In this document: piece by piece, positions 1 through 8,673 of the stretch
How the letters are laid out: every line of letters starts with the position of its first letter
How positions within the stretch are numbered: position 1 is the first letter of the stretch
Assembly: GCA_020425085.1 (NCBI GenBank)
Contig: JAGQRW010000004.1
Coordinates: 434,001-498,000, forward strand
Source: Paracoccaceae bacterium
GTDB lineage: Bacteria > Pseudomonadota > Alphaproteobacteria > Rhodobacterales > Rhodobacteraceae
Reading direction: 5' to 3'
DNA: 64,000 bases
Notes under the pieces: generated by a model
Told to the model about the DNA's origin: nothing
What the model saw: the letters and a program-made list of their open reading frames with translations, nothing else
The model's database searches: none
Program-made: the position numbers and the translations under genes

Positions 1-1128
1 GACTATACCGTGATCTTTCACCTGAACCACCCCGAGGCACCGTTCATCGCCGACATGGCTATGGATTTCGCCTCGATCATGTCGGCGGAATATGCCGACA
101 AGATGTTGAAGGCCGGAACGCCCGAGATGCTGAACCAGGCACCGATCGGCACCGGCCCGTTCATTTTTCAGGCCTATCAGAAAGATGCGGTGATCCGTTA
201 TCTGCGCAATGATGCCTATTGGGGACCGAAGGCCAAGGTCGATTCGCTGGTCTTTGCCATCACGCCGGATGCCAGCGTGCGCTATCAGAAGGTACAGGCG
301 GGCGAGTGCCATGTCATGGCCTATCCCAACCCGGCCGACGTACAGGCGATGAAGGACGACCCCAACACCGTCGTCATGGAACAAGAGGGGCTGAACGTCG
401 GATATCTGGCCTATAACACCAAGGTTGCACCCTTCGATAACCCGAAGGTTCGCAAGGCGCTCAACATGGCTATCGACAAGCAGGCGATCATCGACGTGGT
501 GTTCCAGGGTTCCGGCCAGATCGCCAAGAACCCGATTCCGCCGACCATGTGGTCCTATAACAACGCCGTGGTTGATGACCCCTATGACCCTGCCGCCGCC
601 AAGGAGGCGCTGGCCAACGAAGGCGTCAAGGATCTGAAGATGAAGATCTGGGCCATGCCGGTGCAACGCCCCTATAACCCGAATGCGCGGCGCATGGCCG
701 AGCTGATGCAGGCGGATTTCGCCAAGGTTGGCGTCGAGGTCGAGGTGGTTTCCTATGAATGGGGCGAATACCTGTCGCGTTCCAAGGAACTTGACCGCGA
801 TGGCGCGGTTCTGCTGGGCTGGACCGGGGACAATGGTGATCCCGACAACTTCCTGGCGGTCCTGCTGGGCTGTGACGGCGTAGGTGCATCAAACCGGGCG
901 CAATGGTGCTACAAGCCGTTTGACGACCTGCTGAAGGAAGCCAAGGTTCTGCCGACCCAGGCCGAACGTACACCACTTTACGAACAGGCACAGGTGATCT
1001 TCAAGCAACAGGCACCCTGGGCCACCATCGCGCATTCGGTCGTATTCATGACCATGCGCCCCGAAGTTGAAGGTTATGTCGTGCATCCGCTGGGTGGGCA
1101 TATCTTTGATCAGGTTGGCCTTAAATAG
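1..1128 (+). CDS. Dpp/Opp-type ABC transporter substrate-binding protein, 5' truncated
   Basis: The frame is open from the first base to a TAG stop, so only the C-terminal 375 residues are in the window. The signal peptide and N-terminal lobe are missing. It is the periplasmic binding component for a peptide-like solute. The stretch NVGYLAYNTKVAPFDNPKVR followed by ALNMAIDK is the usual core of the SBP_bac_5 (DppA/OppA) family, and the tail with QAPWATIAHSVV also fits. It lies upstream of dppBCDF-like genes on the same strand, separated by a terminator-like hairpin and an M24 peptidase gene. The ligand could be a di- or oligopeptide or an opine; sequence does not decide. Confidence 0.9.
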   Translation, partial: DYTVIFHLNHPEAPFIADMAMDFASIMSAEYADKMLKAGTPEMLNQAPIGTGPFIFQAYQKDAVIRYLRNDAYWGPKAKVDSLVFAITPDASVRYQKVQAGECHVMAYPNPADVQAMKDDPNTVVMEQEGLNVGYLAYNTKVAPFDNPKVRKALNMAIDKQAIIDVVFQGSGQIAKNPIPPTMWSYNNAVVDDPYDPAAAKEALANEGVKDLKMKIWAMPVQRPYNPNARRMAELMQADFAKVGVEVEVVSYEWGEYLSRSKELDRDGAVLLGWTGDNGDPDNFLAVLLGCDGVGASNRAQWCYKPFDDLLKEAKVLPTQAERTPLYEQAQVIFKQQAPWATIAHSVVFMTMRPEVEGYVVHPLGGHIFDQVGLK

Positions 1129-1144
1129 CCAGTTCAGGACCAAT

Positions 1145-1183
1145 TTCGGGGCGGCCGACACAACGCCGCCCCGAATTCGTTTT
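1145..1183 (+). terminator. Hairpin plus T-rich tail after the substrate-binding protein gene
   Basis: Arms 1145-1155 and 1165-1175 pair perfectly (TTCGGGGCGGC with GCCGCCCCGAA) around a 9-base loop, followed by TTCGTTTT. It lies 16 bases after the stop. It probably ends part of the transcription, giving more binding protein than permease, and may stabilise the upstream mRNA. Confidence 0.7.
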
Positions 1184-1209
1184 ACCCATATGTTCAAAGG
1201 CACTTGATC

Positions 1210-2319
1210 GTGACCCAAACACTTGCCGCAAGGCTTGCCGAATATGCCGGTATCGCGGCTGACCTTGGTGTCGGGGCGGTGGCACTGGTGCCGGGTGCCA
1301 ATTTCACCCGCGCTCTTGGCCAAGCCTTTGCCAGCCATGAACGGCCGTTCCTGCTGGTGATAACGGCAGATGGCCGGACGGCGGCGCTGGTACCTAATCT
1401 GGAGCTGCAAAGCTGGAATTTGCTGGGATTTGCCGGGCAGGTTTTTGATTGGCGCGATCAGGATGGATATGACACGGCTTTTGCCGGGCTGATCGCGCAT
1501 CTTGGTATCAGGTCGCTGGCGGTCGAGGGGCAGGTGATGCGCGTTTTCGTGCATCACGCGTTGAGAAAGGCGCAGCCAGGGCTTGAGATCATCGACGGCG
1601 AAGCGGCGATTTCTGGCCTGAGGGTCATCAAGACGCCAGATGAGATCGCCGCCATGAAAGCCGCCATCGGCATATCTGAACGCGCATTGGAACGTGTGCT
1701 GGCGGGTGTCAGGCTGGGCCAGACGGAAAAAGACATCGAACAATCGCTGATCCTGGCCCTGTTTGCCGAAGGCAGCGAGGCGCACGCCTTTGCGCCGATC
1801 GTGGCGGCAGGCGACAATTCCGCCCTGCCCCACGCCAAGGCGCGCGCCGACTACCACGTCAAGGCGGGCGATGCCCTTCTGCTGGATTTCGGGGCGACAA
1901 AACACGGCTTTGCCGCCGACATCACCCGCACGGTTTTCCTTGGCCATGCCAGCGATGAGGGCCGCAGGGTTTACGACACGGTTCTCAGGGCCAACCGCAA
2001 GGGGCATGAAATCACCCGCCCTGGCATCACCGCGCATGAAATCGACGATGCGGTCACCGGCGTGCTTGAAGCGTCGGATTTCGCCGACCGCATCCGCACC
2101 CGGACCGGTCACGGGCTGGGCCGCAGTACCCATGAGGCACCGTATATCATTCGTGGCAATCACACGCCCCTGTTGACCGGAACCGTCTTCACCAACGAAC
2201 CTGGCCTGTATCAGGAGGGGAATTTCGGCGTCAGGATCGAAGATGACATTCTGATCACTGACAAAGGCTGCATTTCGCTGACCAGCTATCCCACGGAATT
2301 GCAGGTGCTGAAATGCTGA
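1210..2319 (+). CDS. M24 family metallopeptidase (Xaa-Pro aminopeptidase/creatinase type)
   Basis: Probably a cytoplasmic dimetal aminopeptidase that processes the imported peptide or amide. The C-terminal pita-bread domain keeps all five expected metal ligands in order: Asp in LLLDFGA, Asp in AADITRT, His in GHGLGRSTHE, Glu in TNEPG and Glu in RIEDD. The N-terminal domain is creatinase-like, and the length of 369 residues is normal. The GTG at 1210 has AAAGG 9 bases upstream; a TTG at 1204 is the alternative start. The 3' end overlaps the next permease gene by 7 bases. Its place inside a Dpp-like operon suggests that transport and hydrolysis are coupled. The exact substrate is unknown. Confidence 0.88.
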   Translation: MTQTLAARLAEYAGIAADLGVGAVALVPGANFTRALGQAFASHERPFLLVITADGRTAALVPNLELQSWNLLGFAGQVFDWRDQDGYDTAFAGLIAHLGIRSLAVEGQVMRVFVHHALRKAQPGLEIIDGEAAISGLRVIKTPDEIAAMKAAIGISERALERVLAGVRLGQTEKDIEQSLILALFAEGSEAHAFAPIVAAGDNSALPHAKARADYHVKAGDALLLDFGATKHGFAADITRTVFLGHASDEGRRVYDTVLRANRKGHEITRPGITAHEIDDAVTGVLEASDFADRIRTRTGHGLGRSTHEAPYIIRGNHTPLLTGTVFTNEPGLYQEGNFGVRIEDDILITDKGCISLTSYPTELQVLKC

Positions 2320-3320
2320 AATATTTCGGCTCGCGCCTGTTGACGTTTCTGCCGACCTTTATCGGTGTTACGCTGATTTCCTTTGCTTTCATCCGCGTGT
2401 TGCCGGGCGATCCGATCATCGTCATGGCCGGCGAACGCGGACTGACCGAGGCGCGATATGCCGAACTGATGACGCAATTCGGGTTCGACCAGCCGATCTA
2501 TGTGCAGTACTGGGACTATTTCATCGGCGTTCTGCAAGGCGATCTGGGGCAGAGTTTTGTCACCAAGAAACCGGTCTGGGATGAGTTTTTCTCGCTGTTC
2601 CCGGCCACGCTGGAACTGTCGATCTGCGCCATGATCTTTGCGGTTTTGCTGGGTTTGCCCGCCGGCATCATCGCCGCGGTCAATCGCGGCAAGTTCCTTG
2701 ACCGCGCCCTGATGTCAACCGCACTTGTCGGCTATTCCATGCCGATTTTCTGGTGGGCGCTGTTGTTGATCATCGTCTTTTCCGGCAATCTGAACTGGAC
2801 ACCGGTATCGGGGCGGATCGACCTGATCTATTATTTCCCCAGTGCCAGCGGTTTCATACTGATCGACAGCCTGGCATCAGGCCAGAAGGGGGCGTTTTTG
2901 TCAGCGGTCCGTCATCTGATACTTCCAACCCTCGTACTTGGTACCATCCCGCTGGCGGTAATCGCGCGCCAAACCAGATCGGCAATGCTGGAAGTTCTGG
3001 GCGAGGATTACATTCGCACCGCCCGCGCCAAGGGGCTGACTCCGGCTCGCATCAACGGCATTCACGCCCTCAGAAATGCGCTGATTCCGGTGATCACGGT
3101 GATCGGCCTTTCGGTCGGCACGCTTTTGGCCGGTGCCATCCTGACCGAGACCATCTTCAGTTGGCCGGGGATCGGCAAATGGATGGTCGACAGCATTTTC
3201 CGCCGCGATTATCCGGTGGTTCAGGGGGGATTGCTGCTGATCGCGGTGATGGTGATGGTGGTAAACCTGACGGTTGACGTGCTTTACGGGGTCATCAACC
3301 CCAAGATCAGGAAACGCTAG
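2313..3320 (+). CDS. dppB: Dpp/Opp-type ABC transporter permease, DppB family
   Basis: Inner-membrane permease of 335 residues, normal for DppB. The N-terminus (MLKYFGSRLLTFLPTFIGVT) is a membrane helix followed by the family hallmark VLPGDPIIVMAGERG. Several more hydrophobic helices follow. The cytoplasmic EAA loop that docks with the ATPase is seen as EDYIRTARAKGLTPARI in the last third. It overlaps the M24 gene by 7 bases and is followed with no gap by the second permease, so the genes are co-transcribed and probably translationally coupled. Confidence 0.93.
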   Translation: MLKYFGSRLLTFLPTFIGVTLISFAFIRVLPGDPIIVMAGERGLTEARYAELMTQFGFDQPIYVQYWDYFIGVLQGDLGQSFVTKKPVWDEFFSLFPATLELSICAMIFAVLLGLPAGIIAAVNRGKFLDRALMSTALVGYSMPIFWWALLLIIVFSGNLNWTPVSGRIDLIYYFPSASGFILIDSLASGQKGAFLSAVRHLILPTLVLGTIPLAVIARQTRSAMLEVLGEDYIRTARAKGLTPARINGIHALRNALIPVITVIGLSVGTLLAGAILTETIFSWPGIGKWMVDSIFRRDYPVVQGGLLLIAVMVMVVNLTVDVLYGVINPKIRKR

Positions 3321-4226
3321 ATGACGCAAACGCCAGCCAGCGAGATCGCGGAAACCGAAGAACGTCCGGGTCGCCTGAAAGAGTTCTGGTTCTATTTCCG
3401 CGAAAATCGCGGTGCGGTGTTCGGGCTTTATATCTTTGTCGTCTTTGCCTTTTGCGCCGCATTTGCACCGCTTTTATCGCTTTATGATCCGACCGAGCAG
3501 TTTCGCCAGTTCACCCTGCTCCCGCCAGCCTGGCAAGAGGGCGGCGATTGGCAGTTTCCGCTTGGCACCGATCCTTTGGGCCGGGACATGCTGTCGCGCC
3601 TGGTCGAAGGTTCACGTTATTCGTTTTTCGTCGGCATCGTGGTGGTAACGATTGCCGCCAGCGGGGGCATTCTGGTCGGGCTGATCGCGGGCTTTGCGCC
3701 GAAATGGCTGGACAGCATCATCATGCGGATCATGGATATCATCCTGGCCTTTCCCTCGTTGCTGCTGGCGTTGGTGCTGGTGGCCATTCTGGGACCAAGC
3801 CTGACCAACGCGATGATCGCCATCGCCATTGTATTGCAACCGCATTATGTCCGCCTGACCCGCGCCAGCGTGATGTCGGAACGCCAGAAGGATTACGTCA
3901 CCTCGGCGCGCGTTGTCGGTGCAGGGCTGGGGCGGCTGATGTTTGTCACCGTGCTGCCGAACTGTCTGGCACCGATCATCGTGCAGGCGGCGCTGTCCTT
4001 TTCGACCGCGATTCTTGACGCAGCGGCGCTCGGGTTTCTTGGCATGGGCGCACAACCCCCGACGCCGGAATGGGGCACCATGCTGGCCGAAGCGCGGGAA
4101 TTCATCCTGCGCGCTTGGTGGGTCGTCACCTTTCCCGGTCTTGCCATTCTGGTGACGGTGCTCGCGATCAACCTGATGGGCGACGGGCTGCGCGACGCGC
4201 TTGACCCGAAACTGAAACGGAGCTGA
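3321..4226 (+). CDS. dppC: Dpp/Opp-type ABC transporter permease, DppC family
   Basis: Second inner-membrane permease, 301 residues. A soluble N-terminus of about 25 residues precedes the first helix, as usual for DppC. The periplasmic segment [20 protein letters not shown] is the OppC_N/DppC signature, and the EAA loop is [19 protein letters not shown]. The ATG starts on the base after the dppB stop codon. It should form a heterodimer with the preceding permease. Confidence 0.93.
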   Translation: MTQTPASEIAETEERPGRLKEFWFYFRENRGAVFGLYIFVVFAFCAAFAPLLSLYDPTEQFRQFTLLPPAWQEGGDWQFPLGTDPLGRDMLSRLVEGSRYSFFVGIVVVTIAASGGILVGLIAGFAPKWLDSIIMRIMDIILAFPSLLLALVLVAILGPSLTNAMIAIAIVLQPHYVRLTRASVMSERQKDYVTSARVVGAGLGRLMFVTVLPNCLAPIIVQAALSFSTAILDAAALGFLGMGAQPPTPEWGTMLAEAREFILRAWWVVTFPGLAILVTVLAINLMGDGLRDALDPKLKRS

Positions 4227-4231
4227 TCAAG

Positions 4232-5209
4232 ATGCCACTTCTCAGCATTCGCAATCTCAGCGTCGATTTCGCTACCGCCTCGGGGGCGTTCCGGGCGGTG
4301 GACTCGGTCGATCTGGATGTCGACAGCGGTGAGGTGGTGGCGATTGTCGGTGAAAGCGGCTCCGGCAAATCGGTGTCGATGCTGGCGTTGATGGGTCTTT
4401 TGCCCTGGACCGCCACGGTCAGTGCCGACCTGTTGCAGTTTGGCGAACATAACCTCAAAGGGCTTGGCGCGCGCGAACGCCGCCGCATCGTCGGCAAGGA
4501 TCTGGCGATGGTTTTTCAGGAACCGATGTCCTCGCTCAATCCCTGTTTTCAGGTCGGCTGGCAGATCAAGGAGGTGCTGCGTTATCACCTTGGCATGGAC
4601 CGCCGGGCACGTCACGCCCGCGCGGTCGAGTTGTTTGAACAGGTCGGCATTCCCGCGCCGGAAAAGCGCCTGTCGGCGTTTCCGCACCAGTTGTCGGGCG
4701 GCATGAACCAGCGGGTGATGATCGCCATGGCCATCGCCTGCAACCCGAAGCTCTTGATCGCGGATGAACCAACCACGGCACTGGATGTGACCATTCAGGC
4801 CCAGATACTCGACCTGCTGCTGGGGTTGCGACAGAAAACCGGTATGGGCCTTGTGCTGATCACCCATGACATGGGCGTGGTGGCCGAAACCGCTGAACGG
4901 GTCAGCGTGCAATATGCCGGCCAGAAGATCGAGGAACAACCGGTCGGCCCGCTGTTCCTGACGCCACATCACCCCTATACCGGCGCATTGCTGGATGCGC
5001 TGCCGGAACGTGCCACCGAAAAGCGGTTGCCGACCATACCGGGCGTGGTGCCGGGGCAGTTTGACCGGCCCGAAGGCTGCCTGTTTTCGCCGCGCTGCAA
5101 ATATGCCGATCAGAAATGCCGCACCACCCCGCCTGAACCGCGGACTGCCGATCTTGGCCATGCGCGCTGCCATTATCCGATCAACACCGACAAGAGGATG
5201 GCATCATGA
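4232..5209 (+). CDS. dppD: Dpp/Opp-type ABC transporter ATPase, DppD family
   Basis: Cytoplasmic ATPase of 325 residues. Walker A is GESGSGKS at residues 40-47, the signature is LSGGMNQR, Walker B is [12 protein letters not shown], and the switch His follows in LITHDMG. The C-terminal oligopeptide/dipeptide extension carries the family cysteines ([14 protein letters not shown] and a later Cys). It begins 5 bases after dppC and overlaps dppF by 4 bases (ATGA). Confidence 0.94.
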   Translation: MPLLSIRNLSVDFATASGAFRAVDSVDLDVDSGEVVAIVGESGSGKSVSMLALMGLLPWTATVSADLLQFGEHNLKGLGARERRRIVGKDLAMVFQEPMSSLNPCFQVGWQIKEVLRYHLGMDRRARHARAVELFEQVGIPAPEKRLSAFPHQLSGGMNQRVMIAMAIACNPKLLIADEPTTALDVTIQAQILDLLLGLRQKTGMGLVLITHDMGVVAETAERVSVQYAGQKIEEQPVGPLFLTPHHPYTGALLDALPERATEKRLPTIPGVVPGQFDRPEGCLFSPRCKYADQKCRTTPPEPRTADLGHARCHYPINTDKRMAS

Positions 5210-6174
5210 CCGAACCGGTGATGTCGGCAAAAGGGCTGGCGCGACATTACGGCGTGGGCGGCAACCTGTTCACCAAGCCGCAGATATTGCGCGCGGTGGC
5301 CGGGCTGGATTTTGCACTATATGCCGGCAAGACGCTGGCGGTGGTGGGGGAATCCGGTTGTGGCAAATCAACCCTGGCCCGCATGATCACCTTTATCGAG
5401 GAACCGACAAAGGGTGCCCTGGTGCTGGACGGCAAGACCATCACCCGCACCGACTGGCCCGACCTCAGGTCATCGGTGCAGATCGTGTTTCAGGATCCCT
5501 ATGGCTCGCTCAACCCGCGCCAGAGGATCGGTGCCATCCTGATGGAGCCGCTGAAGATCAACCGCCCGGATATGCCGGTTGCCGAGCAAGGAGCCAAGGC
5601 GCGTGAGATGCTGGGGCTGGTCGGGCTGAGGCCGGAACACTTTGACCGCTACCCGCACATGTTTTCCGGCGGGCAGCGCCAACGCATCGCCATCGCCCGC
5701 GCCCTGATGCTGGAACCCAGGGTGGTGGTACTGGACGAGCCGGTTTCGGCGCTGGATCTGTCGATCCAGAGTTCGATCCTGAACCTGCTGGTCGATCTTC
5801 AGGAACGGCTGGATCTGGCATATCTGTTCATCAGCCATGACCTTAGCGTGGTTCGGCACGTTGCTGATGATGTAATCGTGATGTATCTGGGCCGCGCCGT
5901 GGAAAAGGGTGCCAAGGAAGATGTGTTCGCAGCACCGAGGCACCCCTATACCAAGGCATTGCTGTCGGCGACGCCCCGCGCCGACCCCGGGGCCAAGACC
6001 GAACGCATCAAGCTTGAGGGTGAACTGCCCTCACCACTGGCGATTGGCAAGGGCTGCGCATTTGCGCCGAGATGCTGGAAGGTACAGGATCGTTGCCGCA
6101 TCGAGACACCGGAACTGACCGGTAGCAGCCATATGGCCGCCTGTCACTTTCCGATCGGCCCAGACGGGGTCTGA
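5206..6174 (+). CDS. dppF: Dpp/Opp-type ABC transporter ATPase, DppF family
   Basis: Second ATPase subunit, 322 residues. Walker A is GESGCGKS at residues 48-55, the signature is FSGGQRQR, Walker B is [12 protein letters not shown], followed by FISHDLS. The C-terminal extension has the Cys pattern of the family ([10 protein letters not shown]). Its start overlaps the dppD stop. It is the last gene of the transporter operon; the 110 bases to the next gene hold no clear terminator. Confidence 0.94.
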   Translation: MTEPVMSAKGLARHYGVGGNLFTKPQILRAVAGLDFALYAGKTLAVVGESGCGKSTLARMITFIEEPTKGALVLDGKTITRTDWPDLRSSVQIVFQDPYGSLNPRQRIGAILMEPLKINRPDMPVAEQGAKAREMLGLVGLRPEHFDRYPHMFSGGQRQRIAIARALMLEPRVVVLDEPVSALDLSIQSSILNLLVDLQERLDLAYLFISHDLSVVRHVADDVIVMYLGRAVEKGAKEDVFAAPRHPYTKALLSATPRADPGAKTERIKLEGELPSPLAIGKGCAFAPRCWKVQDRCRIETPELTGSSHMAACHFPIGPDGV

Positions 6175-6284
6175 AGCAGGTGGTGCTGGCGGAAACCATT
6201 TTCTGACGGGTCTTATTCCTGCTGGTCATCTATATTTATCATGGGTAATTTCTACTGGATAGCCAAGCCCGCCCGCGCTAGGCT

Positions 6285-6956
6285 TTGACAAACGCTTTTT
6301 CTGGGACCGATGATTTGAAAGCCAACAAGAAAACCCCGGTTCTTCACCAGGACCCGCATCGGGTGCGCGAATCCCGTGAAAAGAACCTGGAACTGGCGAT
6401 CGGGCGCGAGGTTCGGGCGTTTCGCAAGAAACAACGCCTGACGGTGGCCGAACTTGCCGGGCGAACCGGACTTTCCAACGGCATGTTGTCAAAGATCGAG
6501 AACGGCAATATCTCGGCCTCGTTGACCACGTTGCAATCGCTGGCGCAGGCGCTGAATGTGCCGCTGACGGCATTCCTGAGGCGGTTCGAGGAACTGCGTT
6601 CGGTGGTGCATACCCGGGCCGGCCAAGGGGTCGAAAGCGAACGAGCCGGCACCCGCGCCGGGCATCAGTACAACCTGCTTGGGCACCTTGAATCGAATTC
6701 TTCGGGCGTGACCGTGGAACCCTACCTGATCGTGCTGGATACCGAAGCCGATATTTTTCCGACCTTCCAGCATGATGGTGTCGAGATGCTATACATGCTG
6801 GAAGGTGCGGTAGATTACCGCCATGGCGATCATATCTTTGAACTCCGCCCTGGTGACACGCTGTTTTTCGAGGCTGACGCACCGCATGGGCCGGAGGTTC
6901 TGGTAAGCCTGCCCGCGAAATATCTGTCGGTCATTTCATACAAACAGACCATTTAG
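6285..6956 (+). CDS. XRE family transcriptional regulator with C-terminal cupin domain
   Basis: Probable regulator of 223 residues or slightly fewer. The N-terminal helix-turn-helix lies around residues 40-95 (LTVAELAGRTGLSNGMLSKI). The C-terminal cupin, a likely small-ligand sensor, includes HDGVEMLYMLEGAVDYRHG and LRPGDTLFFEADAPHGPEV. No ATG is available in frame: TTG at 6285 is used here, and TTG at 6315, with GGGA upstream, is equally possible. Regulators of this class often control nitrogen or polyamine genes. It lies directly before the glx/glnT operon on the same strand, so that operon is the likely target, but the dpp operon could also be regulated. Confidence 0.82.
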   Translation: MTNAFSGTDDLKANKKTPVLHQDPHRVRESREKNLELAIGREVRAFRKKQRLTVAELAGRTGLSNGMLSKIENGNISASLTTLQSLAQALNVPLTAFLRRFEELRSVVHTRAGQGVESERAGTRAGHQYNLLGHLESNSSGVTVEPYLIVLDTEADIFPTFQHDGVEMLYMLEGAVDYRHGDHIFELRPGDTLFFEADAPHGPEVLVSLPAKYLSVISYKQTI

Positions 6957-6977
6957 CCGATAACATTTAGCCGATAA
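6950..6977. repeat. 14-bp tandem duplication across the regulator stop codon
   Basis: CATTTAGCCGATAA occurs twice head to tail, at 6950-6963 and 6964-6977. The first copy contains the TAG stop of the XRE-cupin gene. It is probably a replication slippage product; a binding-site role cannot be excluded. Confidence 0.85.
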
Positions 6978-7036
6978 AATGAGTCATAATTTCTTTACAG
7001 GAACTTTTGTTTCTTTTGGGTTGAAGGTGGTCCGAG

Positions 7037-7053
7037 TTGGTGCTATTTTTGCC
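7037..7053 (+). promoter_or_regulatory. Candidate sigma-54 (RpoN) promoter for glxBCD-glnT
   Basis: TTGGTGCTATTTTTGCC has the GG-N10-GC spacing of -24/-12 promoters (GG at 7039-7040, GC at 7051-7052) and matches the consensus at most strongly conserved bases. Transcription would begin near 7064, 18 bases before the glxB ATG. A GGAGG ribosome site lies at 7068-7072. A nitrogen-responsive promoter fits the downstream glutamine and glutamate genes. Confidence 0.6.
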
Positions 7054-7081
7054 GAACGCAATTTGCCGGAGGTTTGCTGAA

Positions 7082-7978
7082 ATGTGCGGAATTGTTGGAC
7101 TGTTTCTAAAAGATAAGACGCTGGAGCCGCATTTGGGCGAAATGCTGGCGGAAATGCTGGTGACCATGACCGATCGCGGCCCCGACAGTGCCGGGATCGC
7201 GATTTATGGCAAGAATTCCAAGGGCCGGACCAAGATCACCCTGCAATCGGATAATCCGGATCAGGATTTTGGAACCCTGCCCGAGGAGCTGGATCAAATC
7301 TTCGGCGGCAGTTTCAGCCTGAAGCGCAAGGACACCCATGCCGTGCTTGAGGTCGCCTCGGACGTGGTGAAAACCGCGCGTCAGACCCTCCAGACGATTC
7401 GCCCCGGCGTCCGGGTGATGAGCGTTGGCGACACCATCGAGATCTACAAGGAAGTCGGCCTGCCAAAAGACGTGGCGGCAAGGTTTGAGCTTGACAAGAT
7501 GCAGGGAACCCATGGCATCGGCCATACCCGCATGGCAACCGAAAGTGCGGTAACCACCATGGGTGCGCACCCGTTCTCGACCGGCAGCGATCAGTGCCTG
7601 GTGCATAACGGCTCGCTCTCCAACCACAACAGCCTCAGACGGCGGCTGCGCCAGGACGGCATGACATTTGAAACCGAGAACGACACCGAAGTCGCCGCCG
7701 CCTATCTGAGCTGGAAGATGCAGCATGGCAGCACCCTTGATCAGGCGCTGGAAAGCGGGCTGGATGACCTTGACGGGTTTTACACCTTTGTCGTCGGCAC
7801 CAAGGACGGTTTTGGCGTGGTCCGCGACCCGATCGCCTGCAAACCGGCGGTGATGGCGGAAACCGACCGCTATGTTGCCTTTGGCACCGAATACCGCGCC
7901 CTGGTCAACCTGCCGGACATCGAAAATGCCCGCGTCTGGGAACCGGAACCCGCCCACGTCTATTTCTGGAGTCATTAA
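7082..7978 (+). CDS. glxB: Class II glutamine amidotransferase, GlxB/MgsA type
   Basis: 298 residues. Cys2 after the initiator Met (MCGIVGLF) is the N-terminal nucleophile of class II amidotransferases, so this ATG is the functional start. MTDRGPDSAGIAIYG, HGIGHTRMATES and the VHNGSLSNHNSLR loop are Ntn glutaminase motifs. It corresponds to the amidotransferase domain of glutamate synthase encoded as a separate subunit. With glxC and glxD it should form a GltB-like enzyme, either glutamate synthase-like or N-methylglutamate synthase (MgsA). GGAGG is at 7068-7072. It is followed by glxC after one base. Confidence 0.87.
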   Translation: MCGIVGLFLKDKTLEPHLGEMLAEMLVTMTDRGPDSAGIAIYGKNSKGRTKITLQSDNPDQDFGTLPEELDQIFGGSFSLKRKDTHAVLEVASDVVKTARQTLQTIRPGVRVMSVGDTIEIYKEVGLPKDVAARFELDKMQGTHGIGHTRMATESAVTTMGAHPFSTGSDQCLVHNGSLSNHNSLRRRLRQDGMTFETENDTEVAAAYLSWKMQHGSTLDQALESGLDDLDGFYTFVVGTKDGFGVVRDPIACKPAVMAETDRYVAFGTEYRALVNLPDIENARVWEPEPAHVYFWSH

Positions 7979-7979
7979 G

Positions 7980-8663
7980 ATGCAGACATTCGATCTGGCA
8001 AGCGAGGGCTTGCGCAAGCTGAACCAGACCCTTCACGCCCAAAATGCCAACACCAACCAGACTGAATGGAACATCGTCAACCCGAAGGGCAGCCATGCCA
8101 TCGCCGTTGGGCTGGATGCGCCGATAAGCGTGACGGTGAACGGCTCGACCGGCTATTACTGTGCCGGGATGAACCAGCAGGCGGATGTACATATCAAGGG
8201 TTCCGCCGGGCCAGGCGTGGCGGAAAACATGATTTCAGGCAGCGTCATCGTAGATGGCGACGCCAGCCAGTATGCCGGTGCCACCGGGCATGGCGGTTTG
8301 CTGGTGATCAAGGGCAATGCCAGTTCACGCTGCGGCATCTCGATGAAAGGCATCGACATCGTGGTTGGCGGGAATGTCGGCCATATGTCGGCCTTCATGG
8401 CGCAATCCGGCAATCTGGTGGTTTGTGGCGATGCCGGCGACGCGCTTGGCGACAGTCTTTATGAGGCGCGGCTGTTCGTGCGCGGCAAGGTCAAGAGCCT
8501 GGGTGCCGATTGCATCGAAAAGGAAATGCGCCCTGAGCATCTGAAAATCCTGGCCGATCTGCTGGAGCGCGCCGGAATCGATTCAAAGCCCGAGGAGTTC
8601 CGCCGTTATGGTTCGGCCCGGCAGCTTTACAATTTCCACGTCGACAACGCAGCGGCTTATTGA
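7980..8663 (+). CDS. glxC: GlxC/MgsB: glutamate synthase alpha-subunit C-terminal (GXGXG beta-helix) domain protein
   Basis: 227 residues resembling the C-terminal beta-helix domain of glutamate synthase. The repeated glycine-rich turns (GSAGPGVAENMISGSVIVDG, GATGHGGLLVIKGNASSRCG, VGGNVGHMSAF) are the hallmark. It has no catalytic residues of its own and acts as a structural subunit between the amidotransferase and FMN parts. It starts one base after glxB and ends 10 bases before glxD, so the three form one operon. Confidence 0.87.
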   Translation: MQTFDLASEGLRKLNQTLHAQNANTNQTEWNIVNPKGSHAIAVGLDAPISVTVNGSTGYYCAGMNQQADVHIKGSAGPGVAENMISGSVIVDGDASQYAGATGHGGLLVIKGNASSRCGISMKGIDIVVGGNVGHMSAFMAQSGNLVVCGDAGDALGDSLYEARLFVRGKVKSLGADCIEKEMRPEHLKILADLLERAGIDSKPEEFRRYGSARQLYNFHVDNAAAY

Positions 8664-8673
8664 GGTGACCGAG

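Noticed and set aside
889-2163. 424-codon open frame on the minus strand
   Set aside because: It lies antisense to the substrate-binding and M24 peptidase genes, whose motifs are intact; its own product has no recognisable motif and looks like a high-GC shadow frame.
3893-5173. 426-codon open frame on the minus strand
   Set aside because: Fully antisense to dppC and dppD with their conserved motifs; no family features.
7037-7081. Upstream TTG extension of glxB
   Set aside because: It would bury the nucleophile Cys, which must follow the initiator Met, and it overlaps the sigma-54 promoter match.
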